A DNA stretch of 64,000 nt, from assembly GCF_019219075.1 (NCBI RefSeq), contig NZ_JAHUWJ010000006.1, forward strand, positions 186,001-250,000, in the 5' to 3' direction. Positions 8,750 to 17,068 of this stretch are shown one piece after another. The notes beneath the pieces are model-generated. The model saw nothing but the letters and a program-made list of their open reading frames with translations. It had not been told where the DNA came from and searched no databases. This DNA is from Chitinophaga sp. sic0106 (GTDB lineage Bacteria; Bacteroidota; Bacteroidia; Chitinophagales; Chitinophagaceae). Every line of letters starts with the position of its first letter. Position 1 is the stretch's first letter. The translations under genes and the position numbers were made by a program.

Positions 8750-9766
8750 ATGAAAGCAATTGGATTTAAAACATCATTACCCATAAACGAAGCAGAGAGT
8801 TTTATTTTATTCGAAACGCCTACACCTACGCCTGCCGGCCACGATATACTCGTGAAAGTACAGGCCGCCTCCGTAAATCCGGTGGATTATAAAATCCGCC
8901 AGAACAGCCTGAAAGATAAAACGGTGGATGTACCCAAAGTCATTGGCTGGGATGCCGCTGGGATAGTGGAAGCAGTGGGAGAAAAAGTTACCTTATTCAA
9001 AAAAGGAGACTACGTGTATTACGCCGGGGATTTCACCCGCGACGGTGGCGCTAACCAGGAATACCAGCTGGTAGATGAGCGCATCGTGGGCTTTGCTCCA
9101 AATAAGATCACGCTGGAACAGGCTGCAGCCATGCCTTTAACTGCACTTACTGCCTACGAAATCCTATTCGACCGGCTGCGACTCTCCAAAGAAAAAGACG
9201 CTGGTAAATCCGTGCTGATTATAGGTGGCGCCGGTGGAGTGGGCTCAGTGGCCATCCAGCTGGCAAAAAAACTGCTGAATCTTAAGGTAATTGCCACGGC
9301 TTCCCGTCCGGATACCATTGCCTGGTGCCAACAGTTGGGAGCCGACCTGGTTGTAAATCATCGTCAGCTGGAGCAGGAGCTTAACGCAAACGGCTATACG
9401 GAAATAGATTTTATACTCGATTTTGTAGATCTCAGTCAATACTGGGATACCATCATAAAACTACTGAAACCACAGGGGCAGATCGGCTCCATCAGTGATC
9501 CGAAAGAGCCGGTAGACCTGCGCCCACTCAAGCGCAAAAGCGGGAGCTTTCATTGGGAGCTGATGTTTACCCGCCCGATGTATAAAACACCGGATATGAT
9601 TGCCCAGCACCACATTCTTAATAAGGTGGCTGACCTGCTGAACGAGGGTACCCTGGTGTCTACCTTAAACACCACACTGCAGGGCTTAACCGTTGAAAAC
9701 CTAAAAGAAGCACACCGATTGCTGGAATCTGGAACATCTATTGGGAAGCTGGTGATCCGTTACTAA
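8750..9766 (+). CDS. Zinc-binding alcohol dehydrogenase family / quinone oxidoreductase-like protein
   Basis: A 338-residue medium-chain dehydrogenase. The start at 8750 (MKAIGFKTSLPINEAES) matches the family N-terminus; the open frame continues upstream without a plausible start. The GroES-like domain (~1-130) carries AASVNPVDYKIR and VIGWDAAGIVEAVG; the Rossmann domain has IIGGAGGVGSVAIQLAKK (NADPH loop). It lacks the structural-zinc cysteine cluster, as in the ZADH/quinone-oxidoreductase subgroup. It probably reduces enones or quinones with NADPH in the cytoplasm. A convergent HxlR regulator lies next to it, a frequent pairing for such reductases. Confidence 0.88.
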   Translation: MKAIGFKTSLPINEAESFILFETPTPTPAGHDILVKVQAASVNPVDYKIRQNSLKDKTVDVPKVIGWDAAGIVEAVGEKVTLFKKGDYVYYAGDFTRDGGANQEYQLVDERIVGFAPNKITLEQAAAMPLTALTAYEILFDRLRLSKEKDAGKSVLIIGGAGGVGSVAIQLAKKLLNLKVIATASRPDTIAWCQQLGADLVVNHRQLEQELNANGYTEIDFILDFVDLSQYWDTIIKLLKPQGQIGSISDPKEPVDLRPLKRKSGSFHWELMFTRPMYKTPDMIAQHHILNKVADLLNEGTLVSTLNTTLQGLTVENLKEAHRLLESGTSIGKLVIRY

Positions 9767-9790
9767 AGTCTTTATTAATAAAAAAAACAA

Positions 9791-9819
9791 ACCCGGCGGC
9801 TGATCCTCCCAGCCACCGG
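9791..9819 (-). terminator. Terminator for the HxlR gene, possibly bidirectional
   Basis: The arms CCCGG-CGGCTG and CAGCC-A-CCGGG have a short loop. On the minus strand the hairpin is followed by TTTGTTTTTTTT, 25 bases after the HxlR stop. The plus-strand side (TAATAATTTTAT) is weaker but lies 24 bases after the dehydrogenase stop. Confidence 0.65.
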
Positions 9820-9844
9820 GTAATAATTTTATGCCTGCCCTGTA

Positions 9845-10150
9845 TCAGGCCATGCCTTCCAGCTGCTGAAAGATAGGCACCAGCGCCTTTCCTTTCTCAC
9901 TTAAGTGGTACTCAATATGCAGCGGCTTTTCTGAAACCGTAATCTTATCCAGTAATCCGGCCGTTTCCAGCTCTTTTAATGCCACGGAGAGGGACTGCTT
10001 ATTAGCGCCGTTTATCTGGCGCAGCAGACTGTTAAAGCGCATAGGGCCAGCCACTGCCAGCTTGAAGAGTTCCGGCTTCCATTTGCCGGCCAGCAATTTC
10101 AACAGGGCCTGGGCCGGACACTCCTTTTCAGTATTTGTGGTAGTAGTCAT
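9845..10150 (-). CDS. HxlR family winged-helix transcriptional regulator
   Basis: A 101-residue DNA-binding protein. The ATG at 10150 is preferred; an upstream in-frame start would add 14 residues unlike the family. The core reads ECPAQALLKLLAGKWKPELF, then NSLLRQINGANKQSLSVALK (winged helix) and IEYHLSEKGKALVPIF. Cys11 sits just before helix 1, where the quinone/electrophile sensors YodB and HypR carry their redox cysteine. It is divergent from a DsbA-like thiol protein gene (147-bp shared region) and convergent with a reductase, so electrophile or thiol stress sensing is a reasonable inference. Confidence 0.88.
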   Translation of the reverse strand: MTTTTNTEKECPAQALLKLLAGKWKPELFKLAVAGPMRFNSLLRQINGANKQSLSVALKELETAGLLDKITVSEKPLHIEYHLSEKGKALVPIFQQLEGMA

Positions 10151-10297
10151 AAAAATCTGACTTATTGTGTTTATGTATGGAACTGCTGACATTTGTGCAG
10201 ATCACAAATAGATATTTCAGCTTTAAGCCATCTATTCTATGCTGTCAGCACTACGCTCACAGCCGATCTTTAATGTGAAGCACAAACTCAAATTAAG

Positions 10298-11212
10298 ATG
10301 GAAGGTAATAAAAATCCGCTGATATGTGATCCCACGACCGGAGTATGTGAAATGCCCGGTACGCAGCCCGCCCAAAGAGGAGACATTCAAAGTTCCGAAG
10401 CAAAACCACTGACAATCACGTATTTCACAGATCCTATCTGCTCTTCCTGCTGGGGGATTGAACCAGAGCTCCGAAAGCTGAAGCTGGAATATGGTAATTA
10501 TATAAAGTTTAATTACCATATGGGTGGTTTGCTGCCCGACTGGAGCTATAACAGCGGCGGCATCAGCAAACCATCGGACGTGGCACACCACTGGGATGAG
10601 GTGAGCAGGCATTACAATATGCCCATTATAGGGGATGTATGGCTGGAAGATCCATTGCCTTCTTCCTATCCGCCTTCTATTGCTTTCAAGGCAGCACAAC
10701 TGCAGGATGAACAGAAAGCAATCGTTTTCCTGCGGACCTCTAGGGAACTGCTATTTCTGCAAAAGAAAAATATTACCCGATGGGAACATCTCTCTGATGC
10801 CGCAGTGGCAGCAGGACTTGATCCCGCCCGACTGAAAGCAGACTATGAACAAACAGCGGAAGCCCTGTTCCAAAAAGACCTCGAGCTGGCGCGAAGCATG
10901 GGCGTGAGAGGCTTTCCTTCGATTTTTATTTCCGATAAATCCGGGCAGATTGAATTTGTATACGGCGTAAAGCCCTATGAGGTGTATACAAAAGCCATCG
11001 GCAAGCTTTTTCCGGAAGCAGCAAAAGTGAGCTACGATAAATCCTGGGAAGCCTTGTTTGGCGTGTTTCCTACACTGACCACCCGCGAATTTGCAGAACT
11101 GAGCGAAACCAGTATAGCGCAGGCAGAAGCAGCGCTGGAGCAGTTGAAACAAGCTGGCAGACTAATGCAGTTCCATACACGTAACGGTGATCTCTGGCAA
11201 AAGTTAAAATAA
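10298..11212 (+). CDS. DsbA family thioredoxin-fold protein (SpxH/FrnE-like)
   Basis: A 304-residue cytoplasmic protein without a signal peptide. The DsbA fold begins at ~38 with TYFTDPICSSCWGIEPEL: the CSSC motif (Cys48, Cys51) is in the position used by the DsbA/FrnE/SpxH group. A helical insert follows (~90-190), then the cis-Pro loop GVRGFPSIFI. The C-terminal ~60 residues resemble a small helical extension. Gram-positive relatives (SpxH) are ClpXP adaptors that control Spx, while others are polyketide isomerases (FrnE); neither role is proven here. The divergent Cys-bearing HxlR gene suggests joint thiol-stress control. Confidence 0.82.
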   Translation: MEGNKNPLICDPTTGVCEMPGTQPAQRGDIQSSEAKPLTITYFTDPICSSCWGIEPELRKLKLEYGNYIKFNYHMGGLLPDWSYNSGGISKPSDVAHHWDEVSRHYNMPIIGDVWLEDPLPSSYPPSIAFKAAQLQDEQKAIVFLRTSRELLFLQKKNITRWEHLSDAAVAAGLDPARLKADYEQTAEALFQKDLELARSMGVRGFPSIFISDKSGQIEFVYGVKPYEVYTKAIGKLFPEAAKVSYDKSWEALFGVFPTLTTREFAELSETSIAQAEAALEQLKQAGRLMQFHTRNGDLWQKLK

Positions 11213-11233
11213 AATCCATTGTTTATACTGATG

Positions 11234-11270
11234 GGACCTGTAGCAATGCTGCGGGTCCTTTTTATTTTTT
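11234..11270 (+). terminator. Rho-independent terminator after DsbA-like gene
   Basis: An 11-bp stem GGACCTGTAGC / GCTGCGGGTCC (two G-U pairs in RNA) with an AAT loop, followed by CTTTTTATTTTTT. It lies 22 bases past the stop. Confidence 0.75.
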
Positions 11271-11371
11271 ATATTAGCAACATGCACGCCAACCAGCGAC
11301 CCTTACAGACCAGTACAAATGGGCATGCGGCGGAAACCTTTCTAAGCAATAACAGCTGACGGGCGATAATC

Positions 11372-12253
11372 ATGGAACGGAAAAACTTTATCAGAACAAT
11401 ATTTACAGGAGTTATAGGTATGACTACTTTTTCAGCATTCAGAAATTTTACAGATAACCTGCAGGCAACAGACCAGCTGATGCCCGTGCTCTTTATTGGC
11501 CATGGCTCGCCCATGAACGGTATCGAGGATACGGAGTTCAGCCGGAGGTGGGCCAAAATGGGAGAGGAGATACCACGCCCCAGCGCAGTGCTGGTAGTGT
11601 CTGCTCACTGGTATACCCGTGGTACGAAAATTACCGCCATGGATTTCCCGCGTACCATCCACGATTTCGGCGGCTTTCCGCAGGAACTGTTTGATGTACA
11701 ATATCCTGCACCCGGATCGCCCGAACTGGCGAGGGAAATGGCTGGTCTGCTGCAAACCGTGCACGCGGAGCTGGATCACGACTGGGGCCTGGATCATGGT
11801 GCGTGGACGGTCATCCGGCATATGTATCCGAAAGCGGATATACCGGTGCTGCAACTCAGTATCGACTTCACCAAAGATGCACAGTACCACTATGAGCTGG
11901 CACGTGAATTATATGCACTCCGCAAAAAAGGCGTGCTGATCATCGGTAGTGGTAATATGGTGCATAACCTCCGTATGGTGGCCTGGGACCGGCTCAGCGA
12001 CGAGAATTATGGGTTTGACTGGGCACTGAGCATCAATGAAAAATTCAAGGAACTTATTCTTAGCGGAGATCATAAAGCGCTGATCAATTATAGTCAGCTT
12101 GGGAAGGAAGCCCTGCTGGCAGTACCTACGCCGGATCACTATTTTCCGCTGATGTATTCATTGGGCCTGAAGTCAGAAAAAGATGCGGTGTCGTTTTTTA
12201 ACGATAAAGCGGTAGCTGGATCGCTGACGATGACCTCCGTGAAATTTGGATAA
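11372..12253 (+). CDS. ygiD: 4,5-DOPA dioxygenase extradiol family protein
   Basis: A 293-residue member of the LigB/DODA extradiol dioxygenase family. Metal-site histidines are visible in LFIGHGSPMN, VVSAHWYTRG and the DFGGFPQELF region, plus SGNMVHNLRM near residue 190. E. coli YgiD opens the catechol ring of L-DOPA in vitro; the natural substrate in bacteria is unsettled. An extra ~30-residue N-terminal segment (FIRTIFTGVIGMTTFSAF) looks signal- or anchor-like, so the enzyme may be exported, unlike YgiD. It is monocistronic, between two terminators. Confidence 0.88.
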   Translation: MERKNFIRTIFTGVIGMTTFSAFRNFTDNLQATDQLMPVLFIGHGSPMNGIEDTEFSRRWAKMGEEIPRPSAVLVVSAHWYTRGTKITAMDFPRTIHDFGGFPQELFDVQYPAPGSPELAREMAGLLQTVHAELDHDWGLDHGAWTVIRHMYPKADIPVLQLSIDFTKDAQYHYELARELYALRKKGVLIIGSGNMVHNLRMVAWDRLSDENYGFDWALSINEKFKELILSGDHKALINYSQLGKEALLAVPTPDHYFPLMYSLGLKSEKDAVSFFNDKAVAGSLTMTSVKFG

Positions 12254-12286
12254 TGGCTGGGTAAACCGGCACTTGAGCATTAACAA

Positions 12287-12321
12287 AAAAAGCGCTGTAC
12301 ACTTGATGTACGGCGCTTTTT
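12287..12321. terminator. Bidirectional terminator between DODA and LysE genes
   Basis: The stem AAAAGCGC...GTAC / GTAC...GCGCTTTT has a 7-base loop. It is flanked by an A-run on the left and a T-run on the right, so it works for both converging genes. Confidence 0.8.
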
Positions 12322-12338
12322 GCAGTATAAAGGTTTAA

Positions 12339-12965
12339 TTATTTCTTTGACATAGCCATCTTCAATCCCATCAGAATATACACCACTCCCGATACCTTTC
12401 CCATTCTGCCGGCAAACTTTGGATTGGCACTTAGCTTTTCAGAAAACGTGGCCGCCAGCAATGTTACAATCGAAAACCATATAATCCCGATCAGGCAACA
12501 GCTCACGCCCAATAAAATAAACGGGGTAGGACTGGTGAGGTTTTCACGGGCAATAAACTGCGGGAAAAACGACAGGAAAAACAGTGCCACCTTAGGGTTG
12601 AGGATGTTGGTGACCAGTCCGGTGGAAAAGTTTTTTAGCGGGCTTTTTTCCTCATTGTCAGGTGTGCTGAGGTCGAGGCCTTTACCTTGAATCAGGCTCA
12701 TAACGCCGAGGTAAATCAGATAGCCGGCGCCCAGGTATTTGATCACGGAAAATGCCAGTGCGGATTTAGCAACGATCACTGACAACCCCAGTGCCGCGAA
12801 GGTAGTATGTACGAGTACACCGGAGTTAATGCCCAGCGTTGAGTACAGGCCTGCCTTGCGTCCTTCGCCAATTGTTTTGTTGAGGATAAAAACCGTATCA
12901 ATCCCTGGCATCATGATGAAAAAGGATGCCGTCATCAAAAACAAAAAGTAATTCTCAATTCCCAT
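12339..12965 (-). CDS. LysE/RhtB family amino-acid exporter
   Basis: A 208-residue inner-membrane protein with six predicted hydrophobic segments. Family signatures include MMPGIDTVFILNKTIGEGRK near the N-terminus (the PGP/D motif of LysE/RhtB) and NPKVALFFLSFFPQF in the middle. Such proteins export homoserine, threonine, lysine or related compounds; the substrate is not predictable. It is monocistronic and converges on the DODA gene at a shared terminator. Confidence 0.9.
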   Translation of the reverse strand: MGIENYFLFLMTASFFIMMPGIDTVFILNKTIGEGRKAGLYSTLGINSGVLVHTTFAALGLSVIVAKSALAFSVIKYLGAGYLIYLGVMSLIQGKGLDLSTPDNEEKSPLKNFSTGLVTNILNPKVALFFLSFFPQFIARENLTSPTPFILLGVSCCLIGIIWFSIVTLLAATFSEKLSANPKFAGRMGKVSGVVYILMGLKMAMSKK

Positions 12966-13231
12966 ATGAAATAAGCTTTGTGCCCGTTATTGGCACTTCT
13001 GAAATGGTTTGCCCTGACTGTTACAGCAGGTAATGGTTGGATATTTATTTTAATAATATGATTGTTGGTATTGATTGTTTTGGAGTGCAAAGAAACAGTA
13101 ATAAATCGATATTTCCTTCCGTATAATTCTATCCAATACCGGGATGGGCAGGGGTGTGCAACTTTTTTCCGGACAAGCTGTTGTAGTTGATCCGGGCTGC
13201 TGCCCGTATTGAATTATTAATCAGCTCACTT

Positions 13232-14287
13232 ATGGAAACGAAATCAGTAAAAGCATTTGGCGCTGCTGCTGCTACCGCCCCGTTGGATGGATTACAGATC
13301 AACCGGCGTGTGCCTGGCCCGCATGATGTGGAAATAGATATTCTCTTTTGCGGGGTTTGTCACTCCGACCTGCACACTGCCCGCAATGAGTGGCACAATA
13401 CGGTATATCCCGTAGTGCCCGGCCATGAGATCGTAGGTAAGGTAGTGCAGGTAGGCGATCATGTAAAGCAGTTTAAAGTAGGGGACCTGGCAGCAGTGGG
13501 CTGCATGGTAGATTCCTGTCGGGTATGCGAGTATTGCAAACAGGGGCTGGAGCAGTACTGCGAACCTGGTAATACGCTGACCTATAATTCTCCCGATAAA
13601 TACCTGGGGACACCTACGTACGGCGGCTATTCAGAAAGTGTGGTAGTGGATGAGAATTATGTGCTGCATGTACCGGAAGGTCTGGACCTCGCAGCGGCAG
13701 CTCCTTTGCTGTGTGCGGGCATTACTACCTGGTCGCCGCTGAAGCACTGGAACGTAGGTCCCGGTTCAAAGGTAGGGGTAGTAGGTATTGGCGGACTAGG
13801 CCATATGGCTATTAAGCTCGCGAAGGCATTGGGTGCGCATGTGGTCGTGTTTACAACTTCCACTGCAAAATTTGATGATGCCAAACGCCTTGGTGCCGAC
13901 GAGGTGGTGCTTTCCAAAGATCCCGATCAGATGGCGAGGCAGCATAGAAAGCTGAATTTTATTGTGGATGCAGTATCTGCACAACATGATATTAATGCTT
14001 ACCTGGCATGTTTACGGGTAGATGGTACCCTGGCGCTGGTAGGTGCGCCGGAACTGCCATTGCCGGTAGCGGCTTTCAGCCTCATTCCACAGCGTATCAG
14101 TTTTTCCGGATCTACTATCGGCAGCATTGCTGAAACGCAGGAAATGCTGGATTTCTGTGCCAAACATAACATTACGGCAGATATTGAGCTGATCAATATT
14201 CAGCAGATTAATGAAGCATATGAACGTATGCTTAAAGGGGATGTGCATTATCGTTTTGTGATTGATATGAAGTCGCTCAAAAATTAG
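13232..14287 (+). CDS. NAD(P)-dependent zinc alcohol dehydrogenase (YahK/AdhC-like)
   Basis: A 351-residue zinc MDR enzyme. The start at 13232 (METKSVKAFGA) fits relatives of ~350 aa; a 15-residue upstream extension does not. Catalytic zinc ligands are in FCGVCHSDLHTARNEW and VVPGHEIVG; the structural zinc site is DSCRVCEYCKQGLEQYC. The Rossmann motif is VGIGGLGHMAIKLAKALG. This is the cinnamyl-alcohol/aldehyde reductase subgroup (E. coli YahK, Ahr), mostly NADPH-dependent aldehyde reductases. It is followed after 29 bases by a RibD-C reductase gene in the same direction. Confidence 0.92.
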   Translation: METKSVKAFGAAAATAPLDGLQINRRVPGPHDVEIDILFCGVCHSDLHTARNEWHNTVYPVVPGHEIVGKVVQVGDHVKQFKVGDLAAVGCMVDSCRVCEYCKQGLEQYCEPGNTLTYNSPDKYLGTPTYGGYSESVVVDENYVLHVPEGLDLAAAAPLLCAGITTWSPLKHWNVGPGSKVGVVGIGGLGHMAIKLAKALGAHVVVFTTSTAKFDDAKRLGADEVVLSKDPDQMARQHRKLNFIVDAVSAQHDINAYLACLRVDGTLALVGAPELPLPVAAFSLIPQRISFSGSTIGSIAETQEMLDFCAKHNITADIELINIQQINEAYERMLKGDVHYRFVIDMKSLKN

Positions 14288-14316
14288 AAAGTAATGATTA
14301 AGTTAAAAAGAAAAAT

Positions 14317-15012
14317 ATGAGCAAGCCAAAAGTAATTTGTCATATGATGTCGACCATAGACGGAAGGATTATCATGTCCGGCTGGGGCAATGATGCCACC
14401 CGACAAGCATATTCCGACATCTACAACCAATGCCACAATACTTTTGACAGTGATGCCTGGCTGTGTGGCCGTGTTACCATGGCCGAATTTGACAATGCGG
14501 AGGAACCTTTGTGGGCGCCGGTAAAGGAAAAAATAGAGCGGGTATTTTTTAAGGGAGATGCCAGCGCCGATTCCTTTGCAGTTGCCATAGATGCACATGG
14601 TAAACTCGGGTGGAGTACCAACGAAATCGGCGGCGATCATATCATACAGGTACTGACGGAAAAGGTCAGCGATGGCTACCTGGCCTACCTGCAACAACGG
14701 AAGGTATCTTATATTTTCGCTGGTAAGGATACGGTAGACTTAACGGCAGTATTGTCACAGCTACAATCGGTCTTTGGTATCAACAGCATTATGCTGGAAG
14801 GCGGCGGTACCATTAATGGAGCGTTCCTGCATGCCGGCCTGATTGATGAAATTAGTCTCCTCCTGGTGCCAGTGGCCGATGGCCGGCTGCACCGCGCTAC
14901 TACCTTCGATGTGCATCAGTCGTTTGTGACCTATGTGCCACAGCTGTTACAATTAAGAAGTTGTGAGCAGCTGGAACAGGAGGTGGTGTGGTTGAGGTAT
15001 GGCAAAAGATAA
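14317..15012 (+). CDS. Dihydrofolate reductase / RibD C-terminal family reductase
   Basis: A 231-residue cytoplasmic protein with the RibD-C/DHFR-like fold: VICHMMSTIDGRI at the N-terminus, CGRVTMAEF, and the NADPH-binding segment MLEGGGTINGAFLHAGLIDE. It belongs to the stand-alone reductase group related to the RibD deaminase-reductase. It lacks the deaminase domain, so it is not the riboflavin enzyme itself. Substrate unknown. It probably shares a transcript with the upstream zinc dehydrogenase. Confidence 0.85.
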   Translation: MSKPKVICHMMSTIDGRIIMSGWGNDATRQAYSDIYNQCHNTFDSDAWLCGRVTMAEFDNAEEPLWAPVKEKIERVFFKGDASADSFAVAIDAHGKLGWSTNEIGGDHIIQVLTEKVSDGYLAYLQQRKVSYIFAGKDTVDLTAVLSQLQSVFGINSIMLEGGGTINGAFLHAGLIDEISLLLVPVADGRLHRATTFDVHQSFVTYVPQLLQLRSCEQLEQEVVWLRYGKR

Positions 15013-15060
15013 TTGATATTGGTAAGGTTCAACTGCCTAACTTTGGACCTTATTTTTTTT

Positions 15061-15441
15061 ATGACCAAGCTATCCGAATCGGGTATTGTTCTCCTCCAGC
15101 AAGAACTATGTACCCAGTACAATGCCACCTTTCAGCCTGCGCCATTTTCCACCTTGATTGCAATAGCCCTGGATACATTTTCTGTACCAGGCAACTGGCC
15201 TGTGAATGGTCTCCGGATTCCAGTAGCGAATGAGGAAACAGTTTGCTGGTTCGTATGGGCAGGACCGGAGTTTTCTACCGCGGACGATTGGTTCAAACCT
15301 ATGCATGCTCACCATCTCCCTGATATACACCCTAAATTAGTAAAGTACCTTGGCCTGCCTGCAGGCTGGCGGTTTTTATTTGATGATAGTTATGAGGATG
15401 TGTGGTTTGATGAAGGTTTACTAGAGCGGTATAAAATATAG
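15061..15441 (+). CDS. Small protein of unknown function, immunity-protein-like C-terminus
   Basis: A 126-residue protein. I start it at 15061 (MTKLSESGIVLLQQEL), 16 bases after a TAACTTTG box (15038-15045) that matches the Bacteroidota -7 consensus TAnnTTTG. The body is Trp/Phe-rich (VCWFVWAGPEF, DDWFKPMHAHHL) and ends GWRFLFDDSYEDVWFDEGLL. That ending reminds me of Imm33/DUF2185-type immunity or SMI1-neighbourhood proteins, but I cannot confirm it. No toxin gene is adjacent. Coding potential is supported by the clean frame and consistent third-position bias. Confidence 0.6.
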   Translation: MTKLSESGIVLLQQELCTQYNATFQPAPFSTLIAIALDTFSVPGNWPVNGLRIPVANEETVCWFVWAGPEFSTADDWFKPMHAHHLPDIHPKLVKYLGLPAGWRFLFDDSYEDVWFDEGLLERYKI

Positions 15442-15476
15442 TTAATATGTAAATGGTTTAATATCATTATGATGAT

Positions 15477-15506
15477 TGCAATTAAATTGTATACAATTTA
15501 ATTGCA
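15477..15506. promoter_or_regulatory. OhrR-type operator, perfect 30-bp palindrome
   Basis: A perfect inverted repeat: each half is TGCAATTAAATTGTA and its exact reverse complement. It resembles the AT-rich OhrR box around the ohr gene of Bacillus, with the core AATTGTATACAATT. It lies 22 bases upstream of the MarR/OhrR gene at 15529 and covers the place where a -33 element would sit for the TACCTTTG box at 15517-15524, so repressor binding would block transcription. Autoregulation is the simplest reading. Confidence 0.85.
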
Positions 15507-15528
15507 TGAAATTGATTACCTTTGCTTT

Positions 15529-15975
15529 ATGGTTCCTGATCATTATCTGAAACTCGATAGCCAATTCTGCTTTCCTATATACGCCTTGTCCCGGGAAATC
15601 ACCCAGTTGTACCGGCAGTTCCTTGACCAGCTGGACATCACCTATCCGCAATACCTCGTACTAATGGTATTGTGGCAGCACGACAAGCAAACGGTAAATC
15701 AGCTGGGAGATAAACTGCTGCTCGACAGCGGCACACTCACCCCGCTGCTGAAACGACTGGAACAGAAAGCACTGGTGAATCGTAACAGGAGCAAAGCGGA
15801 TGAAAGGGTAGTAGAAATATCCCTGACAGTCGCAGGAGCAAAGCTAAAAGAGCAAGCCAGCTGCATCCCCAGAGAAATGTTTGATCTGCTGGGGATTAGT
15901 CTGGAAGAGATGGAAACGCTGAAAAGCATTGCCCATAAGATCTTACAATATAACGCGCGGGAGCAGAAAGGATGA
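15529..15975 (+). CDS. OhrR-like MarR family redox regulator
   Basis: A 148-residue winged-helix regulator. The ATG at 15529 gives MVPDHYLKLDSQFCFPIYAL, aligning with the OhrR N-terminus; Cys14 corresponds to the peroxide-sensing Cys15 of B. subtilis OhrR. The DNA-binding part reads LGDKLLLDSGTLTPLLKRLE and the wing SKADERVVEISLT. In known OhrR proteins organic hydroperoxide oxidises the N-terminal Cys and releases DNA. A perfect OhrR-type palindrome sits just upstream. Unusually, no ohr peroxidase gene is adjacent; the next genes encode a DUF1304 protein and a nitroreductase. The -7 box lies 5 bases from the ATG, suggesting a leaderless mRNA. Confidence 0.9.
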   Translation: MVPDHYLKLDSQFCFPIYALSREITQLYRQFLDQLDITYPQYLVLMVLWQHDKQTVNQLGDKLLLDSGTLTPLLKRLEQKALVNRNRSKADERVVEISLTVAGAKLKEQASCIPREMFDLLGISLEEMETLKSIAHKILQYNAREQKG

Positions 15976-16026
15976 GCAAACAATTCACCTTTCTATGTGT
16001 AGAGCAAATGTTAAATACAATTTACC

Positions 16027-16401
16027 ATGTTCATACTTGCACAAATTCTGACTGCTCTCGTTGCAATAGAGCACCTGTACATCCTTTGGATGGAAATGTT
16101 TGCCTGGGAAACGGCCGGAAAGAAAACATTTAAAAACTTTCCGCCGGAACTCTTCAAACCTACCAAAGGACTAGCCGCCAACCAGGGACTGTATAACGGT
16201 TTCCTGGCCGCAGGACTCATCTGGTCATTCCTGATCAGTGATGCCCAGTGGGCTGAAAATGTGCGCATTTTCTTCCTGACCTGCGTGATCGTGGCCGGTA
16301 TATTTGGTGCACTAACCGCCTCAAAGAAGATTTTCTTCGTACAGGCGTTACCTGCAATACTCGCACTCATAGCAGTGTTGCTGGCATCAGCAATTAACTA
16401 A
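16027..16401 (+). CDS. DUF1304 family integral membrane protein
   Basis: A 124-residue protein with four hydrophobic segments and the family pattern: IEHLYILWMEMFAWET near residue 15, then ANQGLYNGFLAAGLIW. The biochemical role of DUF1304 is unknown. It begins 51 bases after the OhrR-like regulator and ends 11 bases before a nitroreductase gene, so the three are probably one transcript controlled by the upstream palindrome. A role in peroxide or electrophile stress is inferred only from that context. Confidence 0.85.
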   Translation: MFILAQILTALVAIEHLYILWMEMFAWETAGKKTFKNFPPELFKPTKGLAANQGLYNGFLAAGLIWSFLISDAQWAENVRIFFLTCVIVAGIFGALTASKKIFFVQALPAILALIAVLLASAIN

Positions 16402-16412
16402 ATTGAAATAAC

Positions 16413-17045
16413 ATGGCATTATTAGGAGATTTACAGTGGAGGCACGCAACAAAAGCCTACGATCCGACAAAAAAAGTAAGTAAAGAAAATATAGATAAGA
16501 TAGTAGAGGCAGCAAGGCTCGCCCCTACATCTTCCGGGTTACAGCCCTTTAAAGTATTTGTGGTAGAGAGTCAGGCCATCAAGGAAAAAATGGTGCCCGG
16601 CGCCCTCAACCCTGACGTGATGCGCGATTGCTCCCACGTACTGGTATTTGCCGCCTGGGATGAATACACCCCGGAGCGCATCGATAACGTATACGACAAA
16701 ACGACGGAAGAAAGGGGACTGCCTGCCGGCAGATTCAACGCTTACACCGATAAGCTCAAACAAATGTACGGCGCCCAAACCGCCGAACAGCATTTTGAAC
16801 ATACTGCCCGCCAAACGTACATTGCACTGGGCCTCGCACTGGCACAGGCCGCAGAGCTGCGTATCGACAGCACTCCTGCCGAAGGCTTCAGCAACGAAGT
16901 GGTAGACCAGGTTTTAGACCTGCGCGCGCAAGGACTGAAATCCGTTACCCTCATGTATGTAGGTTACGGTGATAAAGAAAAAGACTGGCTGGCACCCATG
17001 AAGAAAGTAAGAACAGCTAAAGCAGACTTCGTAGTAGAAATCTAA
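16413..17045 (+). CDS. NAD(P)H-dependent nitroreductase-family oxidoreductase
   Basis: A 210-residue flavin enzyme of the NfsB/YdgI type. Visible features: the N-terminal WRHATKAYDP with the FMN-phosphate Arg/His, ARLAPTSSGLQPFKVFVVES, the mid-region YIALGLALAQAAELRIDSTP and the C-terminal LMYVGYGDKEKDW. It probably reduces nitroaromatics, quinones or enones in the cytoplasm with FMN as cofactor. It is the last gene of the OhrR-like operon (11-base gap to DUF1304) and is followed by a terminator. Confidence 0.9.
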   Translation: MALLGDLQWRHATKAYDPTKKVSKENIDKIVEAARLAPTSSGLQPFKVFVVESQAIKEKMVPGALNPDVMRDCSHVLVFAAWDEYTPERIDNVYDKTTEERGLPAGRFNAYTDKLKQMYGAQTAEQHFEHTARQTYIALGLALAQAAELRIDSTPAEGFSNEVVDQVLDLRAQGLKSVTLMYVGYGDKEKDWLAPMKKVRTAKADFVVEI

Positions 17046-17068
17046 TCTTAACCAACCATATTATAACG

